64,000 nucleotides of DNA, taken from the NCBI GenBank assembly GCA_003222395.1, contig QHWB01000044.1, positions 1 through 64,000 on the forward strand, in the 5' to 3' direction. The notes beneath the pieces are model-generated. The model worked only from the letters and a program-made list of their open reading frames with translations, was not told the origin of the DNA and did no database searches. The stretch comes from Acidobacteriota bacterium (GTDB lineage Bacteria; Acidobacteriota; Vicinamibacteria; Vicinamibacterales; CAVVIG01). Shown piece after piece: positions 11,507 to 18,872 of this stretch (position 1 is its first letter; every line of letters begins with the position of its first letter). The position numbers and the translations under genes were made by a program.

Positions 11507-11582
11507 TCAGTCGACAGTCATCAGTCGACAGTCATCAGTCGACGGTCTTCAGTCGACTCGGCACGAAGAACGACTGATGACT
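11506..11582. repeat. Heptanucleotide repeat array after rpoD
   Basis: Four tandem 14-bp units (11506-11519, 11520-11533, 11534-11547, 11548-11561) share the core TCAGTCGAC. Each unit is two related heptamers (GTCATCA and GTCGACA). The array begins at the last base of the rpoD stop codon. An inverted partial copy (CGACTGATGACT, 11571-11582) follows and could pair with the direct copies. The words match the GTCATCA arm at 24775-24804. No promoter or gene is evident in 11583-11614. Confidence 0.8.
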
Positions 11583-11614
11583 CCGACTGAGCACTGACGC
11601 TGCCAACTGTTTGC

Positions 11615-11687
11615 GGGCCCATAGCTCAACGGTTAGAGCAGCCGGCTCATAATCGGCGGGTTCCAGGTTCAAATCCTGGTGGGCCCA
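11615..11687 (+). tRNA. tRNA with CAU anticodon (Met, possibly Ile2)
   Basis: A 73-base cloverleaf is complete. The acceptor stem is GGGCCCA/TGGGCCC, the D-arm is GCTC...GAGC, and the anticodon stem is GCCGG/TCGGC with loop CTCATAA. The T-arm CCAGG-TTCAAAT-CCTGG precedes discriminator A. The anticodon is CAU. The acceptor begins with a paired G1-C72, so this is not the initiator. Elongator Met or lysidine-modified Ile2 cannot be separated with certainty by eye. The 3' CCA is not encoded (TCC follows). The antisense strand gives an open frame reading DLNLEPADYEP, a familiar spurious translation of tRNA genes. A hairpin without a T-run follows at 11692-11714. Confidence 0.95.
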
Positions 11688-11870
11688 TCCTTCGCTCGCC
11701 CTTCGGGGGAGCGACGGATGGCAAGCCAGTGTCGCTGTAATGCGACTTGTCCGGCGAAGCGCGTAGGCGGAAGGTGGACCGCAACGCGAGCGAGCTTCGG
11801 GTGGCAAGCCGAGATCCGAACGATCATGAGATTGCACATGCCCAATTGCAGAATGCAGGTTGACCGATCA

Positions 11871-11904
11871 GCCCCGGTGCGCCAAGCGCCGGGGCTTTTT
11901 TTTT
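11871..11904 (+). terminator. Rho-independent terminator after the tRNA
   Basis: A GC-rich stem (GCCCCGG at 11871-11877 with CCGGGGC at 11889-11895) can extend to 10 bp with a GCCAA loop, and is followed by nine T residues (11896-11904). It should end tRNA transcription. It finishes one base before the next gene's start codon, an unusual placement. Confidence 0.88.
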
Positions 11905-11905
11905 A

Positions 11906-12631
11906 ATGAACAAAGACCTCGAGGGACTGATCGCGCTCCAGAAGCTCGACACCGCAGTGCACGACGCGCGTCATCGTCTGGCGGAAGAACCCGAGCGCGC
12001 GAAGGCGCTCGACGCGCGGTTCGAAGCGGCGAAGCAGCGGGTTGCCGACGCGAAAGCGCGCCTGAGCGAGAACCAGAACGCGCGCCGTGGAATCGAGAAG
12101 GACGTCGCCGTCCACCAGGGCCGCCTGTCGAAGTTCCGCGAACAGGCGATGGCGGTGAAGACGAACCAGGAGTACCACGCCGTCCAGAAGGAAATCGGCT
12201 TCGCGCAGGGCGAGATCAAGACGCTCGAGGACAAGATCCTCGAGCTGATGGTCGAGGCCGACGAGCTGAACGCGGCGGCGAAGCGCGCCGAAAAGGCGCT
12301 GGCAGACGAGCAGAAAGCCGTGGAAGCCGACCGCAAAGCGCTGCAGAACGAAACGACCGAGCTGAACGTGTCGCTCGAGCGCATGGGCCGCGAACGGGAG
12401 ACGCTCGCGAAGGGGCTCGACCCGGCCGCGCTCGCCACCTTCGATCTCGTGGCGAAGAAGCGCAACGGCATCGCCGTCGCCGAGGCGCGCGACGCCATCT
12501 GCACGATCTGCCACGTCCGCATGCGGCCGCAGGTGTTCAACAACGTGCGCCGCAACGACAGCATCATCCAGTGCGACAGCTGTCAGCGCATTCTCTATTT
12601 CGCCGCAGCCGTTGCGCAGCCGGCCCGTTGA
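11906..12631 (+). CDS. Coiled-coil protein with C-terminal C4 zinc ribbon
   Basis: This 241-residue protein of the C4-type zinc-ribbon (DUF164/CT398-like) family is a cytoplasmic protein of unsettled role, sometimes linked to flagella, secretion or nucleic acid metabolism. Residues 5-180 form a long antiparallel coiled coil rich in Ala, Glu, Lys and Arg. Residues about 197-235 contain CTICHVRMRP and CDSCQRILYF, the four zinc cysteines. Family members begin with the same DLEGLIALQKLD pattern, so ATG 11906 is right even though it lies directly after a terminator T-run and has no Shine-Dalgarno. The family is often next to RNase HI in Actinobacteria, as in mycobacteria. Here too the next gene carries an RNase HI domain. 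Confidence 0.85.
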   Translation: MNKDLEGLIALQKLDTAVHDARHRLAEEPERAKALDARFEAAKQRVADAKARLSENQNARRGIEKDVAVHQGRLSKFREQAMAVKTNQEYHAVQKEIGFAQGEIKTLEDKILELMVEADELNAAAKRAEKALADEQKAVEADRKALQNETTELNVSLERMGRERETLAKGLDPAALATFDLVAKKRNGIAVAEARDAICTICHVRMRPQVFNNVRRNDSIIQCDSCQRILYFAAAVAQPAR

Positions 12632-12633
12632 TT

Positions 12634-12658
12634 CTTCGACTCCGCTCGGGGCAGGCCT
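12634..12658. repeat. Short dispersed repeat at the start of the RNase H-MerB gene
   Basis: The 25-bp stretch starting CTTCGACTCCGCTCGGGGCA resembles a short interspersed repeat seen in many environmental genomes, where its translations read RSGQAF or ACPERSRR. Only one copy is present in this window, so the assignment rests on recall and not on a comparison. It separates the zinc-ribbon gene from the likely TTG start at 12660. Confidence 0.45.
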
Positions 12659-12659
12659 T

Positions 12660-13775
12660 TTGAGTGCAGGCCGCTTGGTCGCGTACATCGACGGCGGTGC
12701 GCGGGGCAATCCAGGTCCCGCGGGCTTCGGCGTCCGCATCGAGCGGCCCGACGGCACGCTCGTCGAAGAATTCTCCGAACCGATCGGCACCGCCACCAAC
12801 AACGTCGCCGAGTACCGTGGCCTCGTCGCGGCGCTCGAATGGACGCGCGCGCACGGCTACGGAGAGCTTCACGTCCGTTCCGATTCGCTTCTGCTCGTGC
12901 AGCAGATGCTCGGCGCCTACAAGGTGAAGAATCCAGGACTGCAGCCGCTGCATGCGAAGGCGCGCGCGCTCGCGGCGGCGATCGGCCGCGTCACCTTCGA
13001 GCACATCGGCCGATCGCTGAACGCGCCCGCCGATCGCCTTGCCAACGTCGCCATGGACCGCGCGGAGGGCAAAGCCGCGAACGCGTCGCCTGCAGACGTG
13101 AAGCGAAACGATCTGTTCACTGCGCTCGAGCGCGACGTGCGGCTTCACGTCTACCGGCACTTCGTCGAGACGGCGCGTGCGCCGGATCTGAAGGGGATTG
13201 CCGCCGCGGTTGGCGCGGGCGAAAAAGAGGTCGCACCGGCGCTGCAGCGCCTCGCCGACATGCACGCGATCGTGCTCGCGCCCGCAACCCTGAACATCTG
13301 GATGGCGCATCCGTTTTCCGCCGTTCCAACGCCTTACCCTGTCGTCTCCGGATCGCGAACGTACTGGGCAAACTGCGCGTGGGATGCAGCCGGCGTGCTG
13401 TCGATCGTCGGCGCGGGCTCGTCGCGAACGCGCTGTGCCGACTGCGGTTTGGAGCTGACGATGACCGTCCGCGACGGCCGGATCGATGGTGACGCGGTCG
13501 TCCACTACGCGGTGCCGCCGCGGCGGTTCTGGGACAACGTCGCCTTCACATGAGCGACCCTGTTGCTCTTCAGGTCGGAGGAGCACGTCGATCGATGGTG
13601 CGCAGAGCGTCAGATGAGCAAGGGTGCGGTCGTGCCGCTCGAGCAGGTGTGGCGACTCGCGGGTCCCTGGTACGCGGATCGGCTGGACGAGCACTGGTCG
13701 CCTCGAACACCGGAGACGATGGAAAGAATTCTGCGCGAAGCCGGCCTCACCGGCGAGTTCTGGCGCCTGCGCTGA
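12660..13775 (+). CDS. RNase HI-like domain fused to MerB-type lyase, with in-frame TGA (probable selenocysteine)
   Basis: Read through TGA 13551-13553, the frame gives 371 residues from TTG 12660 (TTG 12612 is possible but would translate a dispersed repeat and overlap the previous gene). Residues 6-135 are RNase HI-like with the DEDD acids D11 (YIDGGARGN), E51 (NNVAEYRG), D75 (RSDSLLLV) and D125 (APADRLAN). Residues 150-371 are an organomercurial-lyase (MerB) homologue: an N-terminal winged-helix part, MAHPFSAVPT, then YWANCAWDAAG with C239 and D242, equivalent to E. coli MerB C96 and D99. The TGA is codon 298 in the context WDNVAFT-TGA-ATLLLFRSEEH, aligning with MerB C159. After it, 73 codons remain open with normal composition and match the family C-terminus. 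A SECIS-like hairpin follows. The alternative is a nonsense mutation or sequencing error splitting one gene into two pieces (12612-13553 and 13563-13775). No sel genes are in the window. Confidence 0.75.
13551..13590 (+). promoter_or_regulatory. Candidate bacterial SECIS element after the in-frame TGA
   Basis: After TGA (13551-13553), the bases CGAC (13555-13558) can pair with GTCG (13587-13590) as a lower stem. An internal loop follows, then an 8-bp upper stem TGCTCTTC (13564-13571) with GAGGAGCA (13578-13585), including one G-U pair, capped by the loop AGGTCG. The E. coli fdhF SECIS has apical loop AGGUCU. The loop GG begins 19 bases after the TGA here and 18 bases after it in fdhF. The position, stem and loop fit what SelB needs. 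The RNA is also coding sequence, so the match could still be coincidence. Confidence 0.6.
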
Positions 13776-13778
13776 AGC

Positions 13779-14633
13779 TCACCTCCGCCGCGACGCGTCA
13801 TCCGCGAAGCCACGTGAGGCACGGCTCGAAGCTTCATGCCCCTCCTCGCGGGCGCGAATCACGGCGGCCATTCTGCCGGCGTCTTTCCAGTCACGGCGGT
13901 ACGAGCACAGAACGTCTGGGTGGCTTGCCGTGCAAAGCTCCGCGTTGAAAATCCGATCCGCCGGCACGCCGGCCGATTCCAGCTGATCGCGCGCCGCCTG
14001 CCACCCATCGAACTGCCAGTGATCGGGCCGCGTGCCCTCGACGAACCAGCGCGCGAGCTGCTCGTTCGAGAAGTCCGCCTGTTCGAACCGTTCGCGCACA
14101 TCGCGATCGACTTCGTACCGCGCCGCGCTGATTGACGGGCCGATGGCGGCGACGAGCTCCGACGGGCGGCTGTCGAACGCGTGCCCCAGCATCTCGATCG
14201 TCTCCTGCGGCGCCCGCGCGGCCAGGCCCCGCCATCCGGCATGCGCGGCGGCCACGACGCCGGTGCGGCGATCGGCGACGAGCAGCGGCACGCAATCGGC
14301 GATCTGGATGGCGAGCGCGAGCGAGGGATCGTTGGACAGCACGATGTCGGCGTCCGGAAGATGGTTGACGTCGCGCAGCTCTCCGGTGCGCCGAATCACA
14401 GCGGACGCGCCGTGGACCTGATGAAGACGGACGAGTTTGGCGCGGCCGACGCCGATGGTTCGCGACACCTCGTCCCACGCGGCCGTGTCACCCGGCAGCG
14501 CCGATCCAAGGGTCCATGGCCGCGTCGTGAAGAGATGGCGCGCGAACGGTTCGAGCGCCGTGCAGACGAGGGCGGGTCCCGCGTCCGTGTCCGTCCAGCG
14601 AAAGCTCTCGTGAGGCTGCGGCAGAACCATCAT
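13779..14633 (-). CDS. pgeF: Laccase-domain purine nucleoside phosphorylase / muropeptide-associated oxidase (YfiH family)
   Basis: This 284-residue cytoplasmic protein belongs to the YfiH/PgeF family. Members have been described as copper-containing polyphenol oxidases, as purine nucleoside phosphorylases/adenosine deaminases, and as a peptidoglycan editing factor. The metal site is complete: HQVHG with His74, IADCVPLL with Cys114, and AAHAGWRGL with His131. The family also shows IGPSISAARYEV and the C-terminal CTASHPDVLCSYRRD. It ends 3 bases from the convergent RNase H-MerB gene. A C-terminal Ser/Arg-rich tail of about 20 residues is not part of the fold. Confidence 0.9.
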   Translation of the reverse strand: MMVLPQPHESFRWTDTDAGPALVCTALEPFARHLFTTRPWTLGSALPGDTAAWDEVSRTIGVGRAKLVRLHQVHGASAVIRRTGELRDVNHLPDADIVLSNDPSLALAIQIADCVPLLVADRRTGVVAAAHAGWRGLAARAPQETIEMLGHAFDSRPSELVAAIGPSISAARYEVDRDVRERFEQADFSNEQLARWFVEGTRPDHWQFDGWQAARDQLESAGVPADRIFNAELCTASHPDVLCSYRRDWKDAGRMAAVIRAREEGHEASSRASRGFADDASRRR

Positions 14634-14643
14634 TATTCAATAT

Positions 14644-14695
14644 GCGGCGGGGCCCCACCCCCGCCGCCTGTCGCACCTCGCCTTCGGCTCGGTGC
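14644..14695. other. Paired hairpins between pgeF and acpS
   Basis: GCGGCGGGG (14644-14652) pairs with CCCCGCCGC (14659-14667) over a CCCCAC loop. Next to it GCACC (14673-14677) pairs with GGTGC (14691-14695). The core GGGGCCCCACCCCC is shared, in reverse orientation, with the hairpin at 56686-56709. It lies between divergent genes and has no T-run, so it looks more like a dispersed palindromic element than a terminator. Confidence 0.5.
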
Positions 14696-14736
14696 GGATA
14701 ATCGATGCGGCTAGGCCGACAGTCAATCGAGGCATC

Positions 14737-15120
14737 ATGTCAAACATCATTGGACTCGGCCTCGACGCGACCGACATCGGTCGCATTTCGGACACGATCG
14801 AGCGGTACGGCGAGCGGTTTCTGAAGCGAATCTTCACCGAAGGCGAAATCGCATACTGCCTGCGCCGGCGCGTGCCCGCTATTCACTTTGCGGGGCGCTT
14901 CGCGGCGAAGGAAGCGACGATGAAGGCGCTTGGCACCGGCCACTCGCAGGGCGTCCTGTGGCGCGACGTCGAGGTCGTCCGCCGCGGCGGACCGCCGCAA
15001 CTGGTGTTGCACGGCGGCGCCGGCCGCCGCTTCGAGGCCATCGGCGGCCGTTCCTCGCTGCTCACCATCACGCATTCCGACGAGCTCGCGATGGCGCAGG
15101 TCATGATCCTCGGCGCCTGA
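14737..15120 (+). CDS. acpS: Holo-[acyl-carrier-protein] synthase
   Basis: AcpS transfers the 4'-phosphopantetheine arm from CoA to apo-ACP for fatty acid synthesis. The 127-residue protein shows the two family motifs, GLGLDATDIGRI with metal-binding Asp10 and GRFAAKEATMKALG with Glu59. The C-terminus has LTITHSDELAMAQV. ATG 14737 is chosen because it has CGAGG just upstream and gives the family N-terminus (SNIIGLG); an in-frame codon at 14692 would add 15 unlikely residues. It is divergent from pgeF. The usual neighbours (pdxJ, nnrD) are absent. Confidence 0.93.
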   Translation: MSNIIGLGLDATDIGRISDTIERYGERFLKRIFTEGEIAYCLRRRVPAIHFAGRFAAKEATMKALGTGHSQGVLWRDVEVVRRGGPPQLVLHGGAGRRFEAIGGRSSLLTITHSDELAMAQVMILGA

Positions 15121-15285
15121 CGCAACCCGCGTTGTCATTTCCCGCCGCTCGTATCGACGCCGGCGCGAACGCAGGCGATCGGCGTCGCTAACACCCGGCG
15201 CGCCTGCGAGTTGCTGCGACGCCACTGCCGCAGCGTTCGCGGCATCGCCCTTGATCACCCAGCCATCCATACAAGGAGCGCTGAC

Positions 15286-15597
15286 GTGACCATCAAGATT
15301 ACGCCGAACGACAAAGGGAACCCGCCGGGCAAGCTCGCCGAGGCCGAACTGCACTTCGCTGACGGCGATGGACCGCTGGCCGGCTTGAAGCTGATTGGTT
15401 TCGCAGTGTGGGAACGGCGCGGCGCCGGCGGCGGTCGCAACGTCACGTTCCCGTCGCGACAGTACGCCGTCAACGGCGAGCGGCGCAGCTTTTCGCTGCT
15501 GCGGCCGATCGTCGACCTCACCTCGCAGGACAAGCTGCGCGAGCTGATTCTCGAGGCGTTTCAGGATTACGAGGAGCGCGCCGCCATAGCCAGCTGA
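15286..15597 (+). CDS. Small SpoVG-like protein
   Basis: This 103-residue protein is read from GTG 15286, which has a perfect AAGGAG 7 bases upstream (15273-15278). A longer frame from 15211 lacks a site. The middle (GLKLIGFAVWERR, then VTFPSRQYAVNGERR) and the end (LRPIVDLTSQDKLRELILEA) resemble the layout of SpoVG: a beta-strand around IRVIDG, a PSRK-like turn, and a C-terminal helix. SpoVG proteins bind RNA or DNA and regulate sporulation or septation genes in Firmicutes. The match is by pattern only, so the function here is uncertain. The gene is convergent with the radical SAM gene (6-base gap). Bases 15121-15285 show nothing else. Confidence 0.6.
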   Translation: MTIKITPNDKGNPPGKLAEAELHFADGDGPLAGLKLIGFAVWERRGAGGGRNVTFPSRQYAVNGERRSFSLLRPIVDLTSQDKLRELILEAFQDYEERAAIAS

Positions 15598-15603
15598 GGT
15601 GGA

Positions 15604-17349
15604 CTACTGAATCACCGGCAGAAGCCGCGCGTTCTCCTGCGCGCGCTTGGGCGGCAGCGTCCACTCCTCACGGAGCGCCTTGTCGTACTCCGCGTGGAAG
15701 AACGCCGCCTTCATGCCGCCGTCGATGATGTCCCACGGCAGCATCGCGTCGGCGGTGCGGTCCCGGAAGATGTAGAAGTCGCCGTCGATGCCGGCCTCGG
15801 TGACGGCGGCGCGCCAGTTCTGCCCGTTGCGCTCGGCCGCCTCGATGGCCGGCGCGATCCGGCGATCGCCAAGCGAGAGCAGCGCCTGGTAATAGGAGTG
15901 GCGCTCCGACTTGATGTTGAAGTAGACGTTGTCGATGCCGGAGGTCAGGCTGCGCAGCCGTTTGATCTTCTTGTCGACGAGCACATCCTGCTCCATGGGC
16001 AGCCATTGATATGCGGTGCCGGGTTTCGGAACGAGCGGGTTCACGCTGCCCACGATGCGGCCGATTTGGCCTCTGGCGCGCGCGTGCTTCACCATCCGCT
16101 CGCGCAGCTGCAGCGTCAGATCGCGAATCGCCACGAGATCGTCGTCTGTTTCCGTCGGGAGGCCGATCATGTAATAGAGCTTCAGGTTCTCGATGCCGCT
16201 GGCAAAGATCAGATCAGCGCGATCGAGGATCTCGTCGTTCGTAACCGTCTTGTTGATGACGCGGCGGAGACGGTCCGACCCGGTCTCGGGCGCAATCGTG
16301 ATCGTCCGTTCGCCGCTCTCGCGGAGCACGCGGACGATCGGCTCGGTGAGATCGTCCAGGCGCAGAGAAGCTGGACTGATCGCGTAGCCCATTTCGTGGA
16401 GCCGTGCGAGGATGCGCTCGATGTCGGGATGGTCGCAGAGTGCAATCGAGACGAGCCCGACGCGATTGGCTGACGCGCGCGCGGCGCCCGCGAGCTCGAG
16501 GATGCGATCGGCCGGGAACGCGCGCACCGGAAGATAGTTGTACCCGGCCCAGCAGAAGCGGCACAGGTTCGCGCAGCCGCGGACGACTTCGACGAGGAAC
16601 CGCGAACCGAATTCGGTGTCAGGGGTGAAGATGCTCGTCGCCGGTGGATCGACCGCTTCAGTGGTTTTGAGCGCGGCCTTGCGGACCGGCAGCGGCGCGT
16701 CGACGCCCGGCCGAACGGTGTAGCCGGCGAGCGTGCCGTCGCCGGCGTAATGCGGCTCGTAGAAGGAGGGCACGTACACGCCGCGCTCCTTCGCGAGAAG
16801 GCGCAGCAGGTCGGTTCGATCCGAGGCGGCACCGAACGCCTTCCCGATGGCCGGAACGAGCATCTCGCCTTCGCCCGCGGCAATGACGTCCGCAAACGGC
16901 GCCAGCGGCTCCGGGTTCACGAACGTCACGGCGCCGCCGACGACGACGAGCGGATGGCGCTCCGTCCGTTCCGCCGCGTATCGCGGCACGCCGGCGAGCC
17001 GCAGCAGCGTGAGGACGTTGACGTAGTCCCATTCGAACGACACCGAAAACGCGATGACGTCGAATTCGCCGACCGACGTCTGCGACTCGAGCGTGACGAG
17101 CGGGGTGCGGTTGGCGATCGCGTGAGCGAGCTCCTGCTTCGGCGGGAGGAAGAACCGTTCGCACACGATGTCGGGCTCGGCGTTGAAAAGGCGATACACG
17201 GTCTGGAAGCCGAGGTTCGACATCCCGACCCAGTACGTGTTCGGAAACGCGAGGGCGACGCGCAGACGATCGCCGTGCGGTTTGACGACGTAACCGACTT
17301 CTTTGGCGAGGGTTTGTCGTGCGCGTTCGCGCTCAGCCCAGGAATTCAT
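15604..17349 (-). CDS. B12-binding-domain radical SAM protein (TIGR03960-like)
   Basis: This 581-residue protein has an N-terminal cobalamin-binding-like Rossmann domain (VALAFPNTYWVGMSNLGFQT, then VVVGGAVTFVNPEP and AAGEGEM). A radical SAM core follows, with the cluster motif CANLCRFC at about residue 258. It matches the B12-binding radical SAM family often fused or adjacent to a DUF2344 protein, whose biochemical role is not established (tRNA or ribosome modification has been suggested). ATG 17349 gives the usual start MNSWAERERARQTL; an upstream extension would overlap the ftsZ gene and reads as repetitive Arg/Ser. It lies 190 bases downstream of ftsZ on the same strand. Bases 17350-17539 show nothing else clear. 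Confidence 0.85.
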   Translation of the reverse strand: MNSWAERERARQTLAKEVGYVVKPHGDRLRVALAFPNTYWVGMSNLGFQTVYRLFNAEPDIVCERFFLPPKQELAHAIANRTPLVTLESQTSVGEFDVIAFSVSFEWDYVNVLTLLRLAGVPRYAAERTERHPLVVVGGAVTFVNPEPLAPFADVIAAGEGEMLVPAIGKAFGAASDRTDLLRLLAKERGVYVPSFYEPHYAGDGTLAGYTVRPGVDAPLPVRKAALKTTEAVDPPATSIFTPDTEFGSRFLVEVVRGCANLCRFCWAGYNYLPVRAFPADRILELAGAARASANRVGLVSIALCDHPDIERILARLHEMGYAISPASLRLDDLTEPIVRVLRESGERTITIAPETGSDRLRRVINKTVTNDEILDRADLIFASGIENLKLYYMIGLPTETDDDLVAIRDLTLQLRERMVKHARARGQIGRIVGSVNPLVPKPGTAYQWLPMEQDVLVDKKIKRLRSLTSGIDNVYFNIKSERHSYYQALLSLGDRRIAPAIEAAERNGQNWRAAVTEAGIDGDFYIFRDRTADAMLPWDIIDGGMKAAFFHAEYDKALREEWTLPPKRAQENARLLPVIQ

Positions 17350-17539
17350 GGACGGGGTCGATCGAGCGGCAACTGCTGCTCGGACGTCGGCGTTCTCGTG
17401 TGCCGTGGATCTACCTACTCTACCATCGAGCACGCGTCCCGCCCACCGACCCGCTCTAGCGCGGCCGCGGCGCTTCCCGTCTACGCCCAACGCCCCGCAT
17501 CGACACCGTACGGTCTTGCGGAGGTGGCCATCCGAGGCG

Positions 17540-18835
17540 TTACCCCTCCTGCCGGCGCAGGAACGCGGGCACATCGAACGACGGTCCGAGGTCGACGTCG
17601 GAATCGCTCGGTTCGATGTTGAGCTTGAGGTCGAGGTCTGCAGGCGCTGCAGCACTGGGCGGCGCGACCGGAAGGTTGGAGGCGGCGGCAGACGCCTCGA
17701 GCGGAGATCGTCTCGCGATACTCAATCGGCCGGAGGCAGCGACTGCCGCCGGCGCCGCGACTTCGCCACGCAGCCGCACGTGGTCGGCATACGGCGCCAG
17801 ATCCACGGGCGTTTGCGCGCCCGTTCCCGCAGGCCGGGCTGCCGTCGGCGGTCCGAACCCGGTCGCAATCACGGTGATCTTCACTCTTCCCTTCAGCGCG
17901 GGATCCACGACCGCGCCGAAGATGATGTTCGCCTCTTCATCAGCCGCCTGCTGCACGATCGACGCGGCCTCGCTGACCTCGACGAGCGAGAGATCCTGTC
18001 CGCCCGTCACGTTGATGATGACGGCTCGTGCGCCGGTCACCGCCGCGCCTTCGAGCAGCGGGCTCGAGATGGCGCGCCGCGCCGCCTCGATCGCTCGATC
18101 CTGTCCTTCGGCGACGCCCGTGCCCATCATCGCGAGCCCCATGCCCGCCATGATCGTCTTCACGTCCGCGAAGTCGAGGTTGATCAAGCCCGGCACGAGA
18201 ATCAGATCGGAAATCCCCTGTATCGCCTGGCGCAGCACTTCGTCCGCCGTGGCGAACGCGTCGGTCAGCGGCGTCGCGCGATCGATGATCGTCAGCAGTC
18301 GTTCGTTCGGGATCGTGATGATCGTGTCGACGCACTCCCGCAGCGCGTCGAGGCCGCGGTCCGCCTGCGCCTGCCGCTTCCGGCCTTCGAACTTGAACGG
18401 CTTGGTGACGACGGCAACAGTCAGCGCGCCGAGCTCGCTCGCAAGGCTGGCGATGACCGGCGCCGCGCCGGTGCCGGTGCCGCCGCCAAGTCCGGTCGTG
18501 ACGAAGATCATGTCGGCGCCGTCGAGCGACTGGATGATCTTGTCCGTGTCCTCCAGCGCCGCCTGCCGTCCGACGTTCGGGTCGGCGCCGGCGCCGAGTC
18601 CCTTCGTCAGCTTGCTGCCGATCTGCAGCTTGATCGTCGCGGGACTGGTCCGGAGCGCCTGCAGATCGGTGTTGGCGACGATGAACTCGACGCCGTCGAG
18701 GCCGACCTGCACCATGCGGTTGACGGCGTTGCTGCCGCCGCCGCCGACGCCGATGACTTTGATGCGGGCTCCGGCGGTTCCCTCTTCGTCGAGACGCAGT
18801 CTCAAGCGCTTGGACTCTTTCGTCTCTTCGTTCAT
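17540..18835 (-). CDS. ftsZ: Cell division GTPase FtsZ
   Basis: FtsZ polymerises into the Z-ring that directs septal cell-wall synthesis. The 431-residue protein begins [19 protein letters not shown], and has the nucleotide-binding [13 protein letters not shown], the tubulin signature [12 protein letters not shown] and the T7-loop region [12 protein letters not shown] proline- and alanine-rich linker is followed by a conserved C-terminal peptide ([11 protein letters not shown]) that binds FtsA. ATG 18835 is chosen over the GTG three codons upstream because AAGGAG lies 8 bases before it. It is the last gene of the division cluster, 37 bases downstream of ftsA. Confidence 0.97.
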   Translation of the reverse strand: MNEETKESKRLRLRLDEEGTAGARIKVIGVGGGGSNAVNRMVQVGLDGVEFIVANTDLQALRTSPATIKLQIGSKLTKGLGAGADPNVGRQAALEDTDKIIQSLDGADMIFVTTGLGGGTGTGAAPVIASLASELGALTVAVVTKPFKFEGRKRQAQADRGLDALRECVDTIITIPNERLLTIIDRATPLTDAFATADEVLRQAIQGISDLILVPGLINLDFADVKTIMAGMGLAMMGTGVAEGQDRAIEAARRAISSPLLEGAAVTGARAVIINVTGGQDLSLVEVSEAASIVQQAADEEANIIFGAVVDPALKGRVKITVIATGFGPPTAARPAGTGAQTPVDLAPYADHVRLRGEVAAPAAVAASGRLSIARRSPLEASAAASNLPVAPPSAAAPADLDLKLNIEPSDSDVDLGPSFDVPAFLRRQEG

Positions 18836-18872
18836 CGACAGCACTCCTTGAAGCGGGCCATGAGACCCGCGC

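Noticed and set aside
11692-11714. Hairpin just after the tRNA as terminator
   Set aside because: Stem has a bulge and no T-run; the better terminator is at 11871-11904.
11535-11837. Minus-strand frame reading DLNLEPADYEP over the tRNA
   Set aside because: It is the antisense of the tRNA gene, a well-known spurious product.
12660-13553. Simple pseudogene explanation for the TGA
   Set aside because: No frameshift or second stop, downstream frame is conserved, the TGA falls at the catalytic Cys column and a SECIS-like hairpin follows. Not excluded, but less likely.
13563-13775. Separate 70-residue gene starting at TTG 13563
   Set aside because: It is in the same frame as the RNase H-MerB gene and is the MerB C-terminus; no own Shine-Dalgarno. 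Kept as part of the Sec candidate.
15604-17655. Long N-terminal extension of the radical SAM protein
   Set aside because: The extra 102 residues overlap ftsZ, are Arg/Ser-rich, and the family starts at MNSWAERERARQ.
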